A DNA stretch of 64,000 nt from Agrobacterium cucumeris (GTDB lineage: Bacteria; Pseudomonadota; Alphaproteobacteria; Rhizobiales; Rhizobiaceae): positions 138,279 to 202,278 of the forward strand of contig NZ_CP080390.1 in assembly GCF_030036535.1 (NCBI RefSeq). Direction: 5' to 3'. Shown here piece by piece: positions 9,308-19,296 of the stretch (its first letter is position 1; each line of letters opens with the position of its first letter). The position numbers and the translations under genes were made by a program. Under the pieces are notes generated by a model. That model was given only the letters and a program-made list of their open reading frames with translations. It searched no databases and was not told the origin of the DNA.

Positions 9308-11266
9308 ATGTCGGACAAGATTTATCCGGTCACCAAACCGGTGGAGAGCCATGCGCTGATCAATAAGGCCGAGTACCAGGAATGGTACGAGGAGAGTGTC
9401 GCTAGCCCCGAGCAGTTCTGGGGCAAACACGGCAAGCGCATCGACTGGTTCAAGCCTTACACCCGCGTAAAGGACACCTCTTTTACCGGGGATGTCTCGA
9501 TCAAATGGTTCGAGGACGGTGAGACCAATGTCTCCTACAACTGCATCGACCGGCACCTCGCAACAAACGGTGATCAGGTCGCCATCATATGGGAAGGTGA
9601 CGATCCATCGCTCGACAGGAAGGTCACCTACCGCGAGCTTTACGAGCACGTCTGTCGTATGGCGAACGTCTTGAAGAAGCACGGGGTCAAGAAGGGCGAT
9701 CGTGTCACTATCTACATGCCGATGGTGCCGGAAGCGGCCTATGCGATGCTCGCCTGCGCCCGCATCGGCGCAATCCATTCCGTGGTGTTTGGCGGCTTCA
9801 GTCCCGAGGCGCTGGGTGGCCGCATCGTCGATTGTGAATCGACCTTCGTCATCACCTGCGATGAGGGCCTGCGCGGCGGCAAGCCGGTTCCGTTGAAAGC
9901 CAATGTCGACAAGGCGATCGACATCGCCGCGCGCGGTCATGTCATGGTCAAGAACGTGCTCGTCATCCGCCGCACCGGCAGCCCGCTCAGTTGGGCGCCG
10001 GGCCGCGACCTCTGGCATCACGAGGAAGCAGCCACTGTTTCGGCCGACTGCCCGCCCGAGCCAATGAACGCCGAGGATCCACTGTTCATCCTCTATACTT
10101 CAGGCTCGACCGGCAAACCGAAGGGCGTTCTCCACACCACCGGCGGCTATCTCGTCTACGCCTCGATGACCCACGAATATGTCTTCGATTACCAGCACGG
10201 CGATATCTACTGGTGCACTGCCGACGTCGGCTGGGTCACGGGACACTCCTATATCGTCTACGGACCGCTCGCCAACTGCGCAACGACGCTGATGTTCGAG
10301 GGGATCCCGACATTCCCCGATGCCGGCCGGTTCTGGGATGTGATCGATAAGCACAAGGTCAACATCTTCTATACCGCCCCGACCGCAATCCGTTCGCTGA
10401 TGGGCGCCGGCGATGATTTCGTCAAACGATCCAGCCGATCCAGCCTGTGGTTGCTTGGCTCGGTCGGCGAGCCGATCAACCCCGAAGCCTGGGAATGGTA
10501 CTATCACACGGTCGGCGACGGGCGCTGCCCTGTTGTCGATACCTGGTGGCAGACGGAAACCGGCGGCATCATGATCACGCCGCTGCCGGGTGCGACCGAC
10601 CTGAAGCCAGGCTCGGCCACTCGGCCCTTCTTCGGCATCAGGCCGGAGCTCGTCGATGCCGAAGGCAAGCTCATCGAAGGGGCCGCCGACGGCAATCTCT
10701 GCATCGCCGACAGCTGGCCAGGTCAGGCGCGTTCCGTCTATGGCGATCACAAGCGCTTCATCCAGACCTACTTCTCCACCTACGAGGGCAAGTATTTCAC
10801 CGGCGACGGCTGTCGCCGTGATGCCGACGGCTATTATTGGATCACAGGTCGCGTCGACGACGTCCTCAATGTCTCCGGCCACCGGCTGGGGACGGCGGAA
10901 GTCGAGTCCGCCCTGGTTTCGCATCACCTCGTGTCCGAAGCCGCTGTCGTCGGCTATCCACACAACATCAAGGGCCAGGGCATCTATTGCTATGTCACGC
11001 TGATGGCGGGCAGCGAAGGGTCCGAGGAGTTGCGCCAGCAGCTGGTCAAGCATGTCCGCGCGGAAATCGGCCCGATCGCGTCGCCTGATAAGATCCAGTT
11101 CGCGCCGGGCCTGCCGAAGACCCGCTCGGGAAAGATCATGCGCCGCATTCTGCGCAAGATCGCCGAGGACGATTTCGGGTCGCTCGGCGACACCTCGACG
11201 CTTGCCGATCCCGCTGTCGTCGACGATCTGATCGTCAACCGCCAGAACAGGGCCGAGGCGGCCTAG
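9308..11266 (+). CDS. acs: acetyl-CoA synthetase, AMP-forming
   Basis: 652 residues, the normal Acs length. It converts acetate, ATP and CoA to acetyl-CoA, AMP and PPi. Signature motifs are [11 protein letters not shown] (about 263), [10 protein letters not shown], the hinge region [16 protein letters not shown] and [11 protein letters not shown], whose lysine falls at residue 609, the position acetylated in well-studied Acs enzymes. GAGGAG lies five bases before ATG 9308. Its position in this operon suggests that acetate is a product of the pathway, in line with an acetyl-ester hydrolase upstream. The next gene is adenylate kinase, which would recycle the AMP. Propionyl-CoA synthetase activity cannot be excluded, but the sequence reads as Acs. 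Confidence 0.96.
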   Translation: MSDKIYPVTKPVESHALINKAEYQEWYEESVASPEQFWGKHGKRIDWFKPYTRVKDTSFTGDVSIKWFEDGETNVSYNCIDRHLATNGDQVAIIWEGDDPSLDRKVTYRELYEHVCRMANVLKKHGVKKGDRVTIYMPMVPEAAYAMLACARIGAIHSVVFGGFSPEALGGRIVDCESTFVITCDEGLRGGKPVPLKANVDKAIDIAARGHVMVKNVLVIRRTGSPLSWAPGRDLWHHEEAATVSADCPPEPMNAEDPLFILYTSGSTGKPKGVLHTTGGYLVYASMTHEYVFDYQHGDIYWCTADVGWVTGHSYIVYGPLANCATTLMFEGIPTFPDAGRFWDVIDKHKVNIFYTAPTAIRSLMGAGDDFVKRSSRSSLWLLGSVGEPINPEAWEWYYHTVGDGRCPVVDTWWQTETGGIMITPLPGATDLKPGSATRPFFGIRPELVDAEGKLIEGAADGNLCIADSWPGQARSVYGDHKRFIQTYFSTYEGKYFTGDGCRRDADGYYWITGRVDDVLNVSGHRLGTAEVESALVSHHLVSEAAVVGYPHNIKGQGIYCYVTLMAGSEGSEELRQQLVKHVRAEIGPIASPDKIQFAPGLPKTRSGKIMRRILRKIAEDDFGSLGDTSTLADPAVVDDLIVNRQNRAEAA

Positions 11267-11287
11267 ACCGAAGGAAAGGACTATCCC

Positions 11288-11872
11288 ATGAGACTGATCC
11301 TGATGGGCCCGCCCGGGTCCGGCAAGGGGACCCAAGCCAAGCGCATCTGCGAAAAGCTCGGCATCCCGCATCTATCGACCGGCGATATCCTCCGGGCCGA
11401 GGTCAAGGCGGGAACGCCCCTCGGTTTGGCGGTCGCGGCCACCATGGCAGCCGGCGGGCTCGTTTCCGACGATACCGTCTCGGCGATCGTCGCCAACCGG
11501 ATTGCCAGTCCGGAAGCTCAGCGCGGATTCGTACTCGACGGGTTTCCGCGCACGATTTCGCAGGCGGCGTCGTTGGATCAATCGCTCGGGGAGCATTCCC
11601 TGACTGCTGTCATCGAGCTCGTCGTCCCGGAGGAAGAACTTTACGACCGCATCTGCCGAAGGGCGGCAGAGTCTGCCGGCGCACAACGCGCCGATGACAA
11701 TGCGGCGACATTGGAACTGCGCCTCAAGGCGTATCGGGCCGAGACCCTTTCGGTGAGCGAGTTCTACAAGGGTCGGTCGCCCTACTTTCAGGTCGACGGC
11801 CTCGCCGTTCCCGAGGAAGTGACCGCCCGGATTCTGGAGATCCTGGAGTCGGCCGCGGCCGAATATTCCTGA
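11288..11872 (+). CDS. adk: adenylate kinase (short form)
   Basis: 194 residues, a short-lid adenylate kinase. It interconverts AMP plus ATP with two ADP. The P-loop GPPGSGKGT is at 7-15, then LSTGDILR, VLDGFPRT and RADDN. It lies 21 bases after acs. Rhizobia normally carry adk in a chromosomal ribosomal-protein operon, so a plasmid copy next to an AMP-forming synthetase looks like a dedicated AMP-recycling partner. Sequence alone does not show whether its kinetics differ from the housekeeping enzyme. Confidence 0.93.
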   Translation: MRLILMGPPGSGKGTQAKRICEKLGIPHLSTGDILRAEVKAGTPLGLAVAATMAAGGLVSDDTVSAIVANRIASPEAQRGFVLDGFPRTISQAASLDQSLGEHSLTAVIELVVPEEELYDRICRRAAESAGAQRADDNAATLELRLKAYRAETLSVSEFYKGRSPYFQVDGLAVPEEVTARILEILESAAAEYS

Positions 11873-11906
11873 GACATTACTAATTCGAGATCAATTTTAC
11901 CGGATA

Positions 11907-11929
11907 TTCATTCACTCAGAATAATTATT
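11907..11929. promoter_or_regulatory. putative operator, copy 2 (TTCATTC-N5-GAATAATTATT)
   Basis: TTCATTC (11907-11913), ACTCA, GAATAATTATT (11919-11929), matching copy 1 in all conserved positions including the preceding ATA. It ends 30 bases before the chemoreceptor ATG, where a promoter would be, so the chemoreceptor probably has its own regulated promoter inside the operon. Confidence 0.55.
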
Positions 11930-11959
11930 ATGGGACCTCGTTATCTTGGGTGGAGAATC

Positions 11960-14134
11960 ATGAGCATTCATTTTGACTTCCTGCTGTTGCGCGGACCGAT
12001 CCGGACTAAAATCTTTTGTCTGCTGACGCCGATACTGATCGGCATCGCAGGCTTGAGCCTCGTCAACTATCTCTCAGGCAACATGCTGAATACCCAGCTC
12101 GCGAGCAGTTCGAGCGGGATGGTCACGCTGTCTGCGATCAAACAAGCCCAGGACGGGATGAACTCCTTCCTGCTCGAGGCGACCGAGGCCAAGCGCGATG
12201 CGCTGAAGGCGCTGCTCGCAGACCAGAGCGCTAAGATATCGACGAGCCTGTCCTTCGCTCAAGAGCAGGATGAACGGCAGAGCCTGGTTGCCGCCGGGAC
12301 GATTGCCGAAGAGGTCTCCAGGACGATCGACGGCCTCTGGGACATGCACAGCGACGAGAGGAAACTGCGGGAAGGGATTTCCAGCGATCTCGCAACCCTG
12401 TCGGATGTGCAGTCCAAACTGCAGACCTATCTGAACATTCCCGCCGATCAGGCGGCAGCACAAGCGGCGACCGCCGAAACGCTGAACAAGATCAATTCCA
12501 TGAACTACGAACTTCGGATCGCCGCTTCCGACTTTCTGGGTGGAATGAACGACGATACCCTCAAGAAGGTGAAGGGCCGTCTCAAGGGCCTGGGCTTCTA
12601 TCTGGGCAAGGTCAAGGAACAGCATGCCGCCAACGGTCCTATCCAGGAACTGGCCAGCAAAGCCATCGACGTGATCGGCGGGACCTCGGAGAGGTTCGAC
12701 CAGCTCCTCGTCAAGGTCGGAGAACGTGACGCCGCCTTCAAGGCTGCGAGCGCCAGCATGAATGACGCCTGGAACAAGATCCTTCTATTCGCCGACATCC
12801 AGCGCGGCCATGCCTCCGCGGCCCAAGACCAGGCGCAAACCATATCCTTAGTGACGACCGTGATCGCCCTGCTCTTCGGCTGCGTCGCCGGCTATCTGCT
12901 GCTCAGAACCATCAAGTCTCCGATCGAAGCGCTCACGGCCTCCATGAAGGCGGTTGCATCAGGCAAGCTCGATGAAAAGATCGGCAGCGTCGAAACGCGC
13001 GACGAGATCGGCGAGATGGCAAGGGCGCTTGATGTCTTTCGCCACAACGCGCTCGAAAAGATCCGCGTGGAAAATGAGGCGGAACAGTCGAGGTCACTCG
13101 CGCGCCAACAGCGCCAGGAAGACGACCTCCGCAAGACCCGCGATGCGGCTGCCATCAGTAACGCTGTCGAGGCGGTTGCATCCGGCCTGCACAAGCTGGC
13201 GAGCGGCGATCTGACCGTGACCATCGGCCGTCCCCTCGATGGTGAGCTCGATCAGCTTCGGCAGGACTTCAATGCCTCGATGCTGCACCTGCAGGCGACG
13301 ATGCGCCAGATCCGCGACAATGTCGAAATGATCCAGGGCAACGGCAACCAGATGGCCGAGGCGGCCGAGGATCTTGCCAAACGGACTGAGCAGCAGGCTG
13401 CTTCGCTCGAAGAAACGGCAGCCGCCGTCGACGAGATCACCGTCACGGTTCGCTCGTCGGCGGAACGTGCCAAGGATGCCGACCAGATCGTCCGCCAGGC
13501 CAAGCAGAGCGCCGACGATTCAGCCATCGTCGTCAACAATGCGATCGATGCGATGGGCCGGATCGAAGAAGCCTCCCGCCAGATCGAGCAGATCACCGGC
13601 GTCATCGACGAGATCGCCTTCCAGACCAATCTGCTGGCGTTGAATGCCGGCGTCGAGGCGGCACGCGCCGGCGATGCGGGCAAAGGCTTTGCCGTCGTTG
13701 CCCAGGAGGTGCGTGAACTGGCGCAGCGCTCCGCCAAGGCGGCCAAGGAGATCAAGGTCCTCATCAACAAGTCGACGGCCGAGGTCAATACCGGCTCGCA
13801 TCTGGTCCAGGAAACCGGTTCGGTCCTTGCGAAGATCAGCTCGCAGATCGTCACGATCAGTCAGCATGTCGAGACGATCGCCCGCGGCAGCCACGATCAG
13901 TCGAGTGCGCTGCAGGGGGTCAACTCGACCGTCAATCAGATGGACCAGATGACACAGCACAATGCGGCTATGGTCGAGGAAACGACGGCCGCGAGCCGCG
14001 AACTCGCCTCTCAGGCCGACAGCCTGCTGGCCCTGGTTCAGCAATTCAGGATCGAAGGAAATGCACGAGAATTTGGGTTCTCAAACGCCGAGGAGTTGTC
14101 GCACCAAAGACCGGCCAGCCAGAGCGCGGCGTGA
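11960..14134 (+). CDS. methyl-accepting chemotaxis protein (receptor 1)
   Basis: 724 residues. The first membrane segment lies at about 14-34, followed by a large, mostly helical periplasmic region, a second segment at about 294-316 ([19 protein letters not shown]), HAMP, then the cytoplasmic signalling helices with hairpin tip [18 protein letters not shown] near 553-570. ATG 11960 follows TGGAG; the frame is open from 11930 but that start would fall in the operator. The C-terminus (RPASQSAA) has no CheR/CheB-binding pentapeptide, unlike receptor 2 at 39403. Placed between adk and fbp in a catabolic operon, it probably senses the same nutrient or its loaded binding protein. Confidence 0.93.
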   Translation: MSIHFDFLLLRGPIRTKIFCLLTPILIGIAGLSLVNYLSGNMLNTQLASSSSGMVTLSAIKQAQDGMNSFLLEATEAKRDALKALLADQSAKISTSLSFAQEQDERQSLVAAGTIAEEVSRTIDGLWDMHSDERKLREGISSDLATLSDVQSKLQTYLNIPADQAAAQAATAETLNKINSMNYELRIAASDFLGGMNDDTLKKVKGRLKGLGFYLGKVKEQHAANGPIQELASKAIDVIGGTSERFDQLLVKVGERDAAFKAASASMNDAWNKILLFADIQRGHASAAQDQAQTISLVTTVIALLFGCVAGYLLLRTIKSPIEALTASMKAVASGKLDEKIGSVETRDEIGEMARALDVFRHNALEKIRVENEAEQSRSLARQQRQEDDLRKTRDAAAISNAVEAVASGLHKLASGDLTVTIGRPLDGELDQLRQDFNASMLHLQATMRQIRDNVEMIQGNGNQMAEAAEDLAKRTEQQAASLEETAAAVDEITVTVRSSAERAKDADQIVRQAKQSADDSAIVVNNAIDAMGRIEEASRQIEQITGVIDEIAFQTNLLALNAGVEAARAGDAGKGFAVVAQEVRELAQRSAKAAKEIKVLINKSTAEVNTGSHLVQETGSVLAKISSQIVTISQHVETIARGSHDQSSALQGVNSTVNQMDQMTQHNAAMVEETTAASRELASQADSLLALVQQFRIEGNAREFGFSNAEELSHQRPASQSAA

Positions 14135-14232
14135 GGTCGCCACCGAATTACATTGGCCGGACAGAACTGCGTCTGAAGCGGAGTAACGAAATCGGATCTC
14201 ACTGGATTTACGAGACAGGTTGAAACATCGAC

Positions 14233-15240
14233 ATGACAATCACACCGGACATAGAACTTGGCGCTTATCTCCACGAGACGAAAGTCGATCCTGCCCTGGC
14301 AAGCTTGGTTGAAAGCATAGCAGCCTCAGCGATCGTTGTTGCCGATCACCTGAAGGAAGCAGCCTTTCAGAACCATATAGGCAGCTCCGGCACGACGAAT
14401 GTCCAGGGTGAAGATCAGAAGCTCCTCGATGTCCTGGCCGATCGTGTGTTTCGCGAAACATGCGGCGAGGCGGTCTCGCTTGCTGCCTATGTTTCCGAGG
14501 AGGCGGAGGAGGTCACGTGGTTGAAACCTCCAGCCGCTGGCGACCTCATCCTTTACGTCGATCCGCTGGACGGCTCATCGAACCTTGAAGTCAACCTTTC
14601 CGTCGGTTCGATCTTTGCGGTGAGTCAGGTCCAGGCGGACGGCGACACCAATGTTCTACGCAAGGGGCGAGAGTATCTCTGCGCCGGCTATGCCATCTAT
14701 GGCCCCTCGACGCTCTTCGTTATCACATTCGGCCTCGGCGTGGTCGGCTTCACGCTGGATCCGTCTGACGGGCAATTCAAACTGACCAACGCGCGCATGC
14801 GCGTGCCGACGGAAACGACCGAGTTTGCCGTGAATTCGTCGCGCCAGCGTTTCTGGGATGAGCCGATCCGACGCTATGTCGACGAATGCCTTGCGGGATC
14901 GGCAGGGCCGCGCGGACAGGACTTCAACATGCGCTGGACCGCCTCGATGGTGGCCGACGTCCATCGCATTCTGACCCGCGGAGGGGTGTTTCTCTATCCG
15001 GCGGACGAGTCCAATCGCCGCGCCGGCGGCAAGCTGCGCCTGATGTATGAAGCCAATCCCATGGCGTTCCTCGTCGAGGCGGCCGGCGGTGCAGCATCCA
15101 CCGGAACCGAAGACATCCTTCGCATCCAACCACAGGCTCATCATCAGCGCGTGTCGGTGTTGCTCGGCTCGAGCAACGAAATCCAACGCCTGGTGCAATT
15201 TCACCAAATCCATCACTCGCAAGAGGAGATCGGCTCTTAA
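14233..15240 (+). CDS. fbp: fructose-1,6-bisphosphatase class I
   Basis: 335 residues, a class I FBPase that removes the 1-phosphate of fructose 1,6-bisphosphate to give fructose 6-phosphate, the committed gluconeogenic step. The metal/active-site block VDPLDGSSNLEVNLSVGSIF starts at 109, preceded by QGEDQKLLD and SEEAEE; RRAGGKLRLMYEANPMAF near the C-terminus is the usual end block. Its stop abuts the ATG of fba with no gap, so the two are cotranslated. The arrangement resembles cbbF-cbbA pairs, but no other Calvin-cycle gene is present, which points to gluconeogenesis from triose phosphate. Confidence 0.94.
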   Translation: MTITPDIELGAYLHETKVDPALASLVESIAASAIVVADHLKEAAFQNHIGSSGTTNVQGEDQKLLDVLADRVFRETCGEAVSLAAYVSEEAEEVTWLKPPAAGDLILYVDPLDGSSNLEVNLSVGSIFAVSQVQADGDTNVLRKGREYLCAGYAIYGPSTLFVITFGLGVVGFTLDPSDGQFKLTNARMRVPTETTEFAVNSSRQRFWDEPIRRYVDECLAGSAGPRGQDFNMRWTASMVADVHRILTRGGVFLYPADESNRRAGGKLRLMYEANPMAFLVEAAGGAASTGTEDILRIQPQAHHQRVSVLLGSSNEIQRLVQFHQIHHSQEEIGS

Positions 15241-16281
15241 ATGGCTCTCGTCACCCTTCGTCAATTGCTCGACCACGCCGCCGAGAACGGCTACGCCATC
15301 CCGGCTTTCAACGTGAACAACATGGAGCAGATGCTCGCCATCATGAAGGCTGCTGATCGTACCGACAGCCCGGTCATCATGCAGGCAAGCCGCGGCGCCC
15401 GAGCTTTTGCAGGCGACGCGACGCTGTCGCATCTGATCCGTGCGGCGATCGAGATGTATCCGCATATCCCGGTGTGCATGCATCAGGACCACGGCAATTC
15501 GGCGTCGACCTGCATGTCGGCAATTCTTGCCGGCTTCTCCTCGGTGATGATGGACGGTTCCCTCTCTGAAGATGGGCGCACGCCTCTCAGCTTCGAAAAT
15601 AATGTCGCCGTCACGGCCAAGGTTTCGGAGATGGCGCATCTGGTCGGCGTCTCCGTCGAAGGAGAAATCGGCCATCTCGGCTCGTTGGAAAGCGGCCGCG
15701 GCGAAGCAGAAGATGGGCACGGCTTTGACGGCGAGCTCAGCCGCGACATGCTTTTGACCGATCCGGAAGAGGCTGCCGAGTTCGTGCGCTTGACGAAGGT
15801 GGATGCGCTCGCCATCGCCATCGGCACGTCTCATGGCGCTTACAAATTCTCCCGGAAGCCGGACGGCGACATCCTTTCCATCAAGCGCCTGAAGGAGATC
15901 CACGCCCGCCTGCCCGATACCCATCTCGTCATGCATGGGTCGTCGTCCGTGCCCCAGGAATTGCAGGAACTGATCAACGCGCATGGCGGCGAGGTCAAAC
16001 CGACCTATGGTGTTCCGGTCGAGGAAATCCAGGAAGGCATCCGCCACGGCGTTCGCAAGGTGAATGTCGACACCGACCTTCGATTGGCGTTCACGGGGGC
16101 GATCCGCCGCGTCTTTGCCCTTCATCCCGGGGAGTTCGATCCACGCAAATACCTCGCCCCGGGCATCGAGGCGATGGCAGCGGTCTGCGGCGACCGATAC
16201 GAGCAGTTCGGCGCCGCCGGACATGCCTCCGCCATCAAGCCCTTGCCGCTTGCCGAGATGGCGAAGCGATATAGCCACTAA
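15241..16281 (+). CDS. fba: fructose-bisphosphate aldolase class II
   Basis: 346 residues, a zinc-dependent class II aldolase of the CbbA/FbaA type. It condenses DHAP with glyceraldehyde 3-phosphate to fructose 1,6-bisphosphate. HQDHGNS (81-87) holds the catalytic Asp and a zinc His; further ligands fit [18 protein letters not shown] and MHGSSSVP, and [10 protein letters not shown] is the typical late block. It starts directly after the fbp stop and is followed after 14 bases by tpi. Together the three enzymes turn DHAP from glycerol into fructose 6-phosphate. Confidence 0.95.
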   Translation: MALVTLRQLLDHAAENGYAIPAFNVNNMEQMLAIMKAADRTDSPVIMQASRGARAFAGDATLSHLIRAAIEMYPHIPVCMHQDHGNSASTCMSAILAGFSSVMMDGSLSEDGRTPLSFENNVAVTAKVSEMAHLVGVSVEGEIGHLGSLESGRGEAEDGHGFDGELSRDMLLTDPEEAAEFVRLTKVDALAIAIGTSHGAYKFSRKPDGDILSIKRLKEIHARLPDTHLVMHGSSSVPQELQELINAHGGEVKPTYGVPVEEIQEGIRHGVRKVNVDTDLRLAFTGAIRRVFALHPGEFDPRKYLAPGIEAMAAVCGDRYEQFGAAGHASAIKPLPLAEMAKRYSH

Positions 16282-16295
16282 CCGGGGGCAAGAAC

Positions 16296-17048
16296 TTGAG
16301 TAACACTCCCCGCCGGCTCATCGTCGGCAACTGGAAAATGAACGGGCTTACGGCCGATCTCGCCGAGATCGAAAAGGTCGCCTGGAACATCGGCGAGCTG
16401 AATGCGGATGTGGCTATATGTCCTCCGGCAACGCTCCTGCAATCCGCCGTGAGGATAATCGCCGGAAGCCGGCTTCTTCTCGGTGCCCAGGATTGCAGCG
16501 CTCAGGAAGCTGGCGCCCATACCGGCGACATATCCGCCAGGATGATCGCCGATTCCCGCGCCCGCGTCGTCATACTCGGTCATTCCGAGAGGCGGCAATA
16601 TCAGGGCGAGACGGACGCGATGGTCAGGCGCAAGGCCGAGATTGCGGTGAGCGCCGGCTTGATGCCAGTAATTTGCGTCGGTGAGACAGAAGCGGAGCAT
16701 CTCCGCCAGGAGACGCTTACTGTCCTCAAAAACCAGCTGCAGGGTTGCCTGCCCGCCGAAATGAACGAGCTCGCCTTGGTCATAGCTTATGAGCCGGTCT
16801 GGTCGATTGGGACCGGTCGGCTGCCCGAACAAAGCGAAATTCTCGCCGCCCATGCCTGCATCCGATCCAGTCTGATCGATGCCTATGGATCGATCGGTGC
16901 ACAGCTCAGGATCCTCTATGGTGGATCCGTCAAACCTGAGAATTCGGCCGAGATTCTTGCTCTTGAAAATGTCGACGGTGTTCTGGTCGGCGGCGCCAGT
17001 CTGCGCGCGGAAAGCTTTCTTCGGATCTGCGAGGCAACCGGGAGGTAG
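16296..17048 (+). CDS. tpiA: triose-phosphate isomerase
   Basis: 250 residues, full-length TIM barrel isomerase converting DHAP to glyceraldehyde 3-phosphate. Catalytic residues are in place: Lys 14 in GNWKMN, His 96 in LGHSERR and Glu 166 in AYEPVWSIGTG, with the phosphate loop GGSVKPEN. The start is TTG at 16296, because the first in-frame ATG falls inside the catalytic GNWKM motif. It is the last gene of the run and completes the DHAP-to-hexose route. Rhizobia have a chromosomal tpiA, and plasmid tpi copies are known in erythritol loci; no other erythritol genes are present here. Confidence 0.94.
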   Translation: MSNTPRRLIVGNWKMNGLTADLAEIEKVAWNIGELNADVAICPPATLLQSAVRIIAGSRLLLGAQDCSAQEAGAHTGDISARMIADSRARVVILGHSERRQYQGETDAMVRRKAEIAVSAGLMPVICVGETEAEHLRQETLTVLKNQLQGCLPAEMNELALVIAYEPVWSIGTGRLPEQSEILAAHACIRSSLIDAYGSIGAQLRILYGGSVKPENSAEILALENVDGVLVGGASLRAESFLRICEATGR

Positions 17049-17119
17049 GTCACCAGTCGTTCCGCTGCGGAAGTCAGGGGCAAACCCATCGGGCGGATCG
17101 TTCGCCCTGTTGCTCGAGG

Positions 17120-17353
17120 ATGAAAATAAACACCAACGAAAGCAGGTTGGTCATGGAACATTGGATGCTTTCGCCCATCGAAAAGACCTGCCTTCGATGG
17201 GTGTCGATGGGAAAGACTGTTGATGAAATCGCCCTGCTCCAAGGCAGAAGCGTCATTGAAATCGAAAGCTATCTCGAGCAAGCGCTTGCTGCACTCGAGG
17301 CGAGTTCGATGCAGGAGGCTCTCGAGAAGGCAAGCCTTTCGGAGCCCGACTGA
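17120..17353 (+). CDS. small LuxR-type helix-turn-helix protein
   Basis: 77 residues that are little more than a GerE/LuxR C-terminal [26 protein letters not shown], then a recognition-helix-like [17 protein letters not shown]. There is no receiver or autoinducer domain. A start at ATG 17153 (MEHWMLSP) is equally plausible. It overlaps the region just before the XRE gene. The target is unknown; it may modulate the neighbouring catabolic operon or be a relic of a larger LuxR protein. Confidence 0.6.
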   Translation: MKINTNESRLVMEHWMLSPIEKTCLRWVSMGKTVDEIALLQGRSVIEIESYLEQALAALEASSMQEALEKASLSEPD

Positions 17354-17415
17354 TGTTGGCCGCAGGGCGGCGAGCAGCAAACCCACGACCTTTCAACGAC
17401 AGGGATGGCGATGAA

Positions 17416-17844
17416 ATGACCAATCATGTGAACAATCAGAGCAAGGCCAAAGCGCCGAGCCCGATCGATGTCGAGGTGGGAGCAAGCGTGCGCGGAATGA
17501 GCCAAAGCACACTCGCCGAGGCTTTGGGCGTGACGTTCCAGCAAGTCCAGAAATACGAGAAGGGCACGAACCGCGTCGGCGCGAGCCGTTTGCTCAATGT
17601 CGCCACTCTGCTCGGTGTGCCGGTGTCGTATTTCTTCGACAGCCAGAGCCGTGATGGAAAACCCGATGGGCTGACAGGCACCGGCGCCGAGATGGAGCTC
17701 AGCGCCTTCCTCGATACCGACGAGGGGCGAGACCTCAACGTCGCCTTCGCCAGGATAGCAAGGCCGGCACTGCGCCGTCAGGTCCTATCCCTCGTCAAGG
17801 CCATGGCCGCGACGGATGTAAAGGGTTCCCGCGGGAACGCCTAG
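17416..17844 (+). CDS. XRE-family regulator with shortened HTH
   Basis: 142 residues with an XRE HTH typical of rhizobial SinR-like regulators: [19 protein letters not shown], then [14 protein letters not shown] and a C-terminal helical part. In the relatives I recall, IDxxVGSRIR is followed by six residues (LRRxxL) before GMSQ; here VGASVR runs straight into GMSQ, so helix 1 seems to have lost six codons in frame. ATG 17416 is preferred over the open frame to 17353 because MTNHV...PSPIDV matches the usual N-terminus. DNA binding may be altered or lost. Confidence 0.75.
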   Translation: MTNHVNNQSKAKAPSPIDVEVGASVRGMSQSTLAEALGVTFQQVQKYEKGTNRVGASRLLNVATLLGVPVSYFFDSQSRDGKPDGLTGTGAEMELSAFLDTDEGRDLNVAFARIARPALRRQVLSLVKAMAATDVKGSRGNA

Positions 17845-17894
17845 TTTGGTGCCGCTCCGGTTATGCGGCGAAACTCAACTCCTGGAGATGCCCA

Positions 17895-18821
17895 TTGCAG
17901 CATGCTGCACTCCGACATGGCAACATCGCGCAGGCCGGCCCGGTTGGTCAGCTGGATCGCGATCACGTGTCTTGCGTCGGGGACAGCCATTACATCGTCG
18001 GCCGGTTCCACGCCTGGAAAGGAAAGTGCCATTCAGCCCTGAAGCTGGCGTTCGATGGCGCGCCAGACGCTTATTTGCTTTACCTGCCCCTATCCACCAC
18101 GCCTGGGACACGTTCGGGGGCACTGCGCCTTTCGACGGCACAGGCAGTTGGTTTTCTGGAGGATCTCGCTCAGTTCGATGAGCTGACCCCTCATGAACAT
18201 TCCAGCTATATCGGCCTCTCCTTCGCAAAGTCGGCGATGGTGCAACAGGTCAGTGAACTCTTGGATGGGCCTGTCACGGCAGACCTTCATTTCGACCGCA
18301 TCGTCGATCTGACCACCGAGAAGGGTCTGCGGCTGGCCGCACTCGGCCATCTCGTATGGAGCTGTCTTAATCTTTCCGACGCGGATCGATTGGCGCCGGC
18401 TGCCATCGAGCGGCTGTTTGAGTCGACGATGATCGCACTTCTGGAGGTTGTTCCCAATAGCTACATGCCGCGGCTCGAGCGGCCGGTCTCGCCGGCGGTG
18501 CCCCGGCAGGTGAAACGGGCGATCGAGTATATGCATGCCAACCTGTCGCAACCTCTCACTGTTGCGTCGATAGCCAGCGAGACCGGTACGAGCGTCAGAG
18601 CATTGCAGGTCGCCTTCCAGCGGTTCAAGGGCACAACGCCTTTGGGCTATCTCAAAACGATCCGCCTCGAAGCAGCGCGCCGAGCGCTGGTCGACGATAC
18701 CGGCTCGCGGTCGATCGCCGACGCGGCACGCAGTGCAGGGTTCACCCATATGGGGCGGTTTGCGGCCGTCTACTATCAGGCTTTTGGCGAAACGCCGTCG
18801 GAAACGATCCGGACGAGATAG
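17895..18821 (+). CDS. AraC-family transcriptional regulator
   Basis: 308 residues. The N-terminal half (LQHAALRHGN to about residue 190) resembles the AraC_binding_2 sensor domain; the C-terminal hundred residues are a double HTH (LTVASIASETGTSVRALQVA, then SIADAARSAGFTHMGRFA and YYQAFGETPSE). The predicted start is TTG 17895 with CTGGAG 7-8 bases upstream; no ATG or GTG in the same frame lies before it. It lies about 0.85 kb after tpi in the same direction and is the best local candidate for the substrate-responsive activator of the catabolic operon, although position alone does not prove it. Confidence 0.82.
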   Translation: MQHAALRHGNIAQAGPVGQLDRDHVSCVGDSHYIVGRFHAWKGKCHSALKLAFDGAPDAYLLYLPLSTTPGTRSGALRLSTAQAVGFLEDLAQFDELTPHEHSSYIGLSFAKSAMVQQVSELLDGPVTADLHFDRIVDLTTEKGLRLAALGHLVWSCLNLSDADRLAPAAIERLFESTMIALLEVVPNSYMPRLERPVSPAVPRQVKRAIEYMHANLSQPLTVASIASETGTSVRALQVAFQRFKGTTPLGYLKTIRLEAARRALVDDTGSRSIADAARSAGFTHMGRFAAVYYQAFGETPSETIRTR

Positions 18822-19119
18822 ATTGCCAGTCAACGGCAATGTCGAAAGCGGAAACCATCTTCGTGTTGCGGAAGTCAGCCGCGAAACTGGCATGGTATGA
18901 AATGCGTGCGCGAACCGTTCATCTCCCCCGGAAGCAGCCCAATCCCGCTCTTTTGTGATGGCGTCCTGGCCCGGCGCCGGATCTTCCACGATCAACCCGT
19001 TAAGGGTCCGCTAGCAAGCTGCGGCCGCTTCGGCTTCGCCTCGCGGTGATCGCGCCCGTCGCCGGGCCTTTTGAGGAGCCATCGAGCGGGATTGGCCCGC
19101 TCCCGCAGGAGCCTCTTAT

Positions 19120-19296
19120 ATGTCGCACGATCTTTCCCTCGCTCAGTCCCACGCCTTCCAGCTTTCCCGCGACCTGATGGTCCCGGTCACCGTCTTCGAA
19201 GTCGACGGCGAATATGGCGTCCTCCCTTCTGACGAGATCGACGCCGGTGACGCCCTTGAGATCGTCAATGAGTTCTTCCCCTGGCCGGCTCATTGA
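19120..19296 (+). CDS. small acidic conserved-type plasmid protein, unknown function
   Basis: 58 residues from ATG 19120 to TGA 19294-19296, with AGGAG (19107-19111) eight bases upstream. It begins MSHDLSLAQSHAFQLSRD and ends EFFPWPAH. It is acidic and has no signal peptide or membrane segment. It opens the accessory plasmid region, 178 bases before the toprim gene. I do not recognise a family. The roughly 300 bases before it, after the AraC gene, show no gene. Confidence 0.6.
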   Translation: MSHDLSLAQSHAFQLSRDLMVPVTVFEVDGEYGVLPSDEIDAGDALEIVNEFFPWPAH

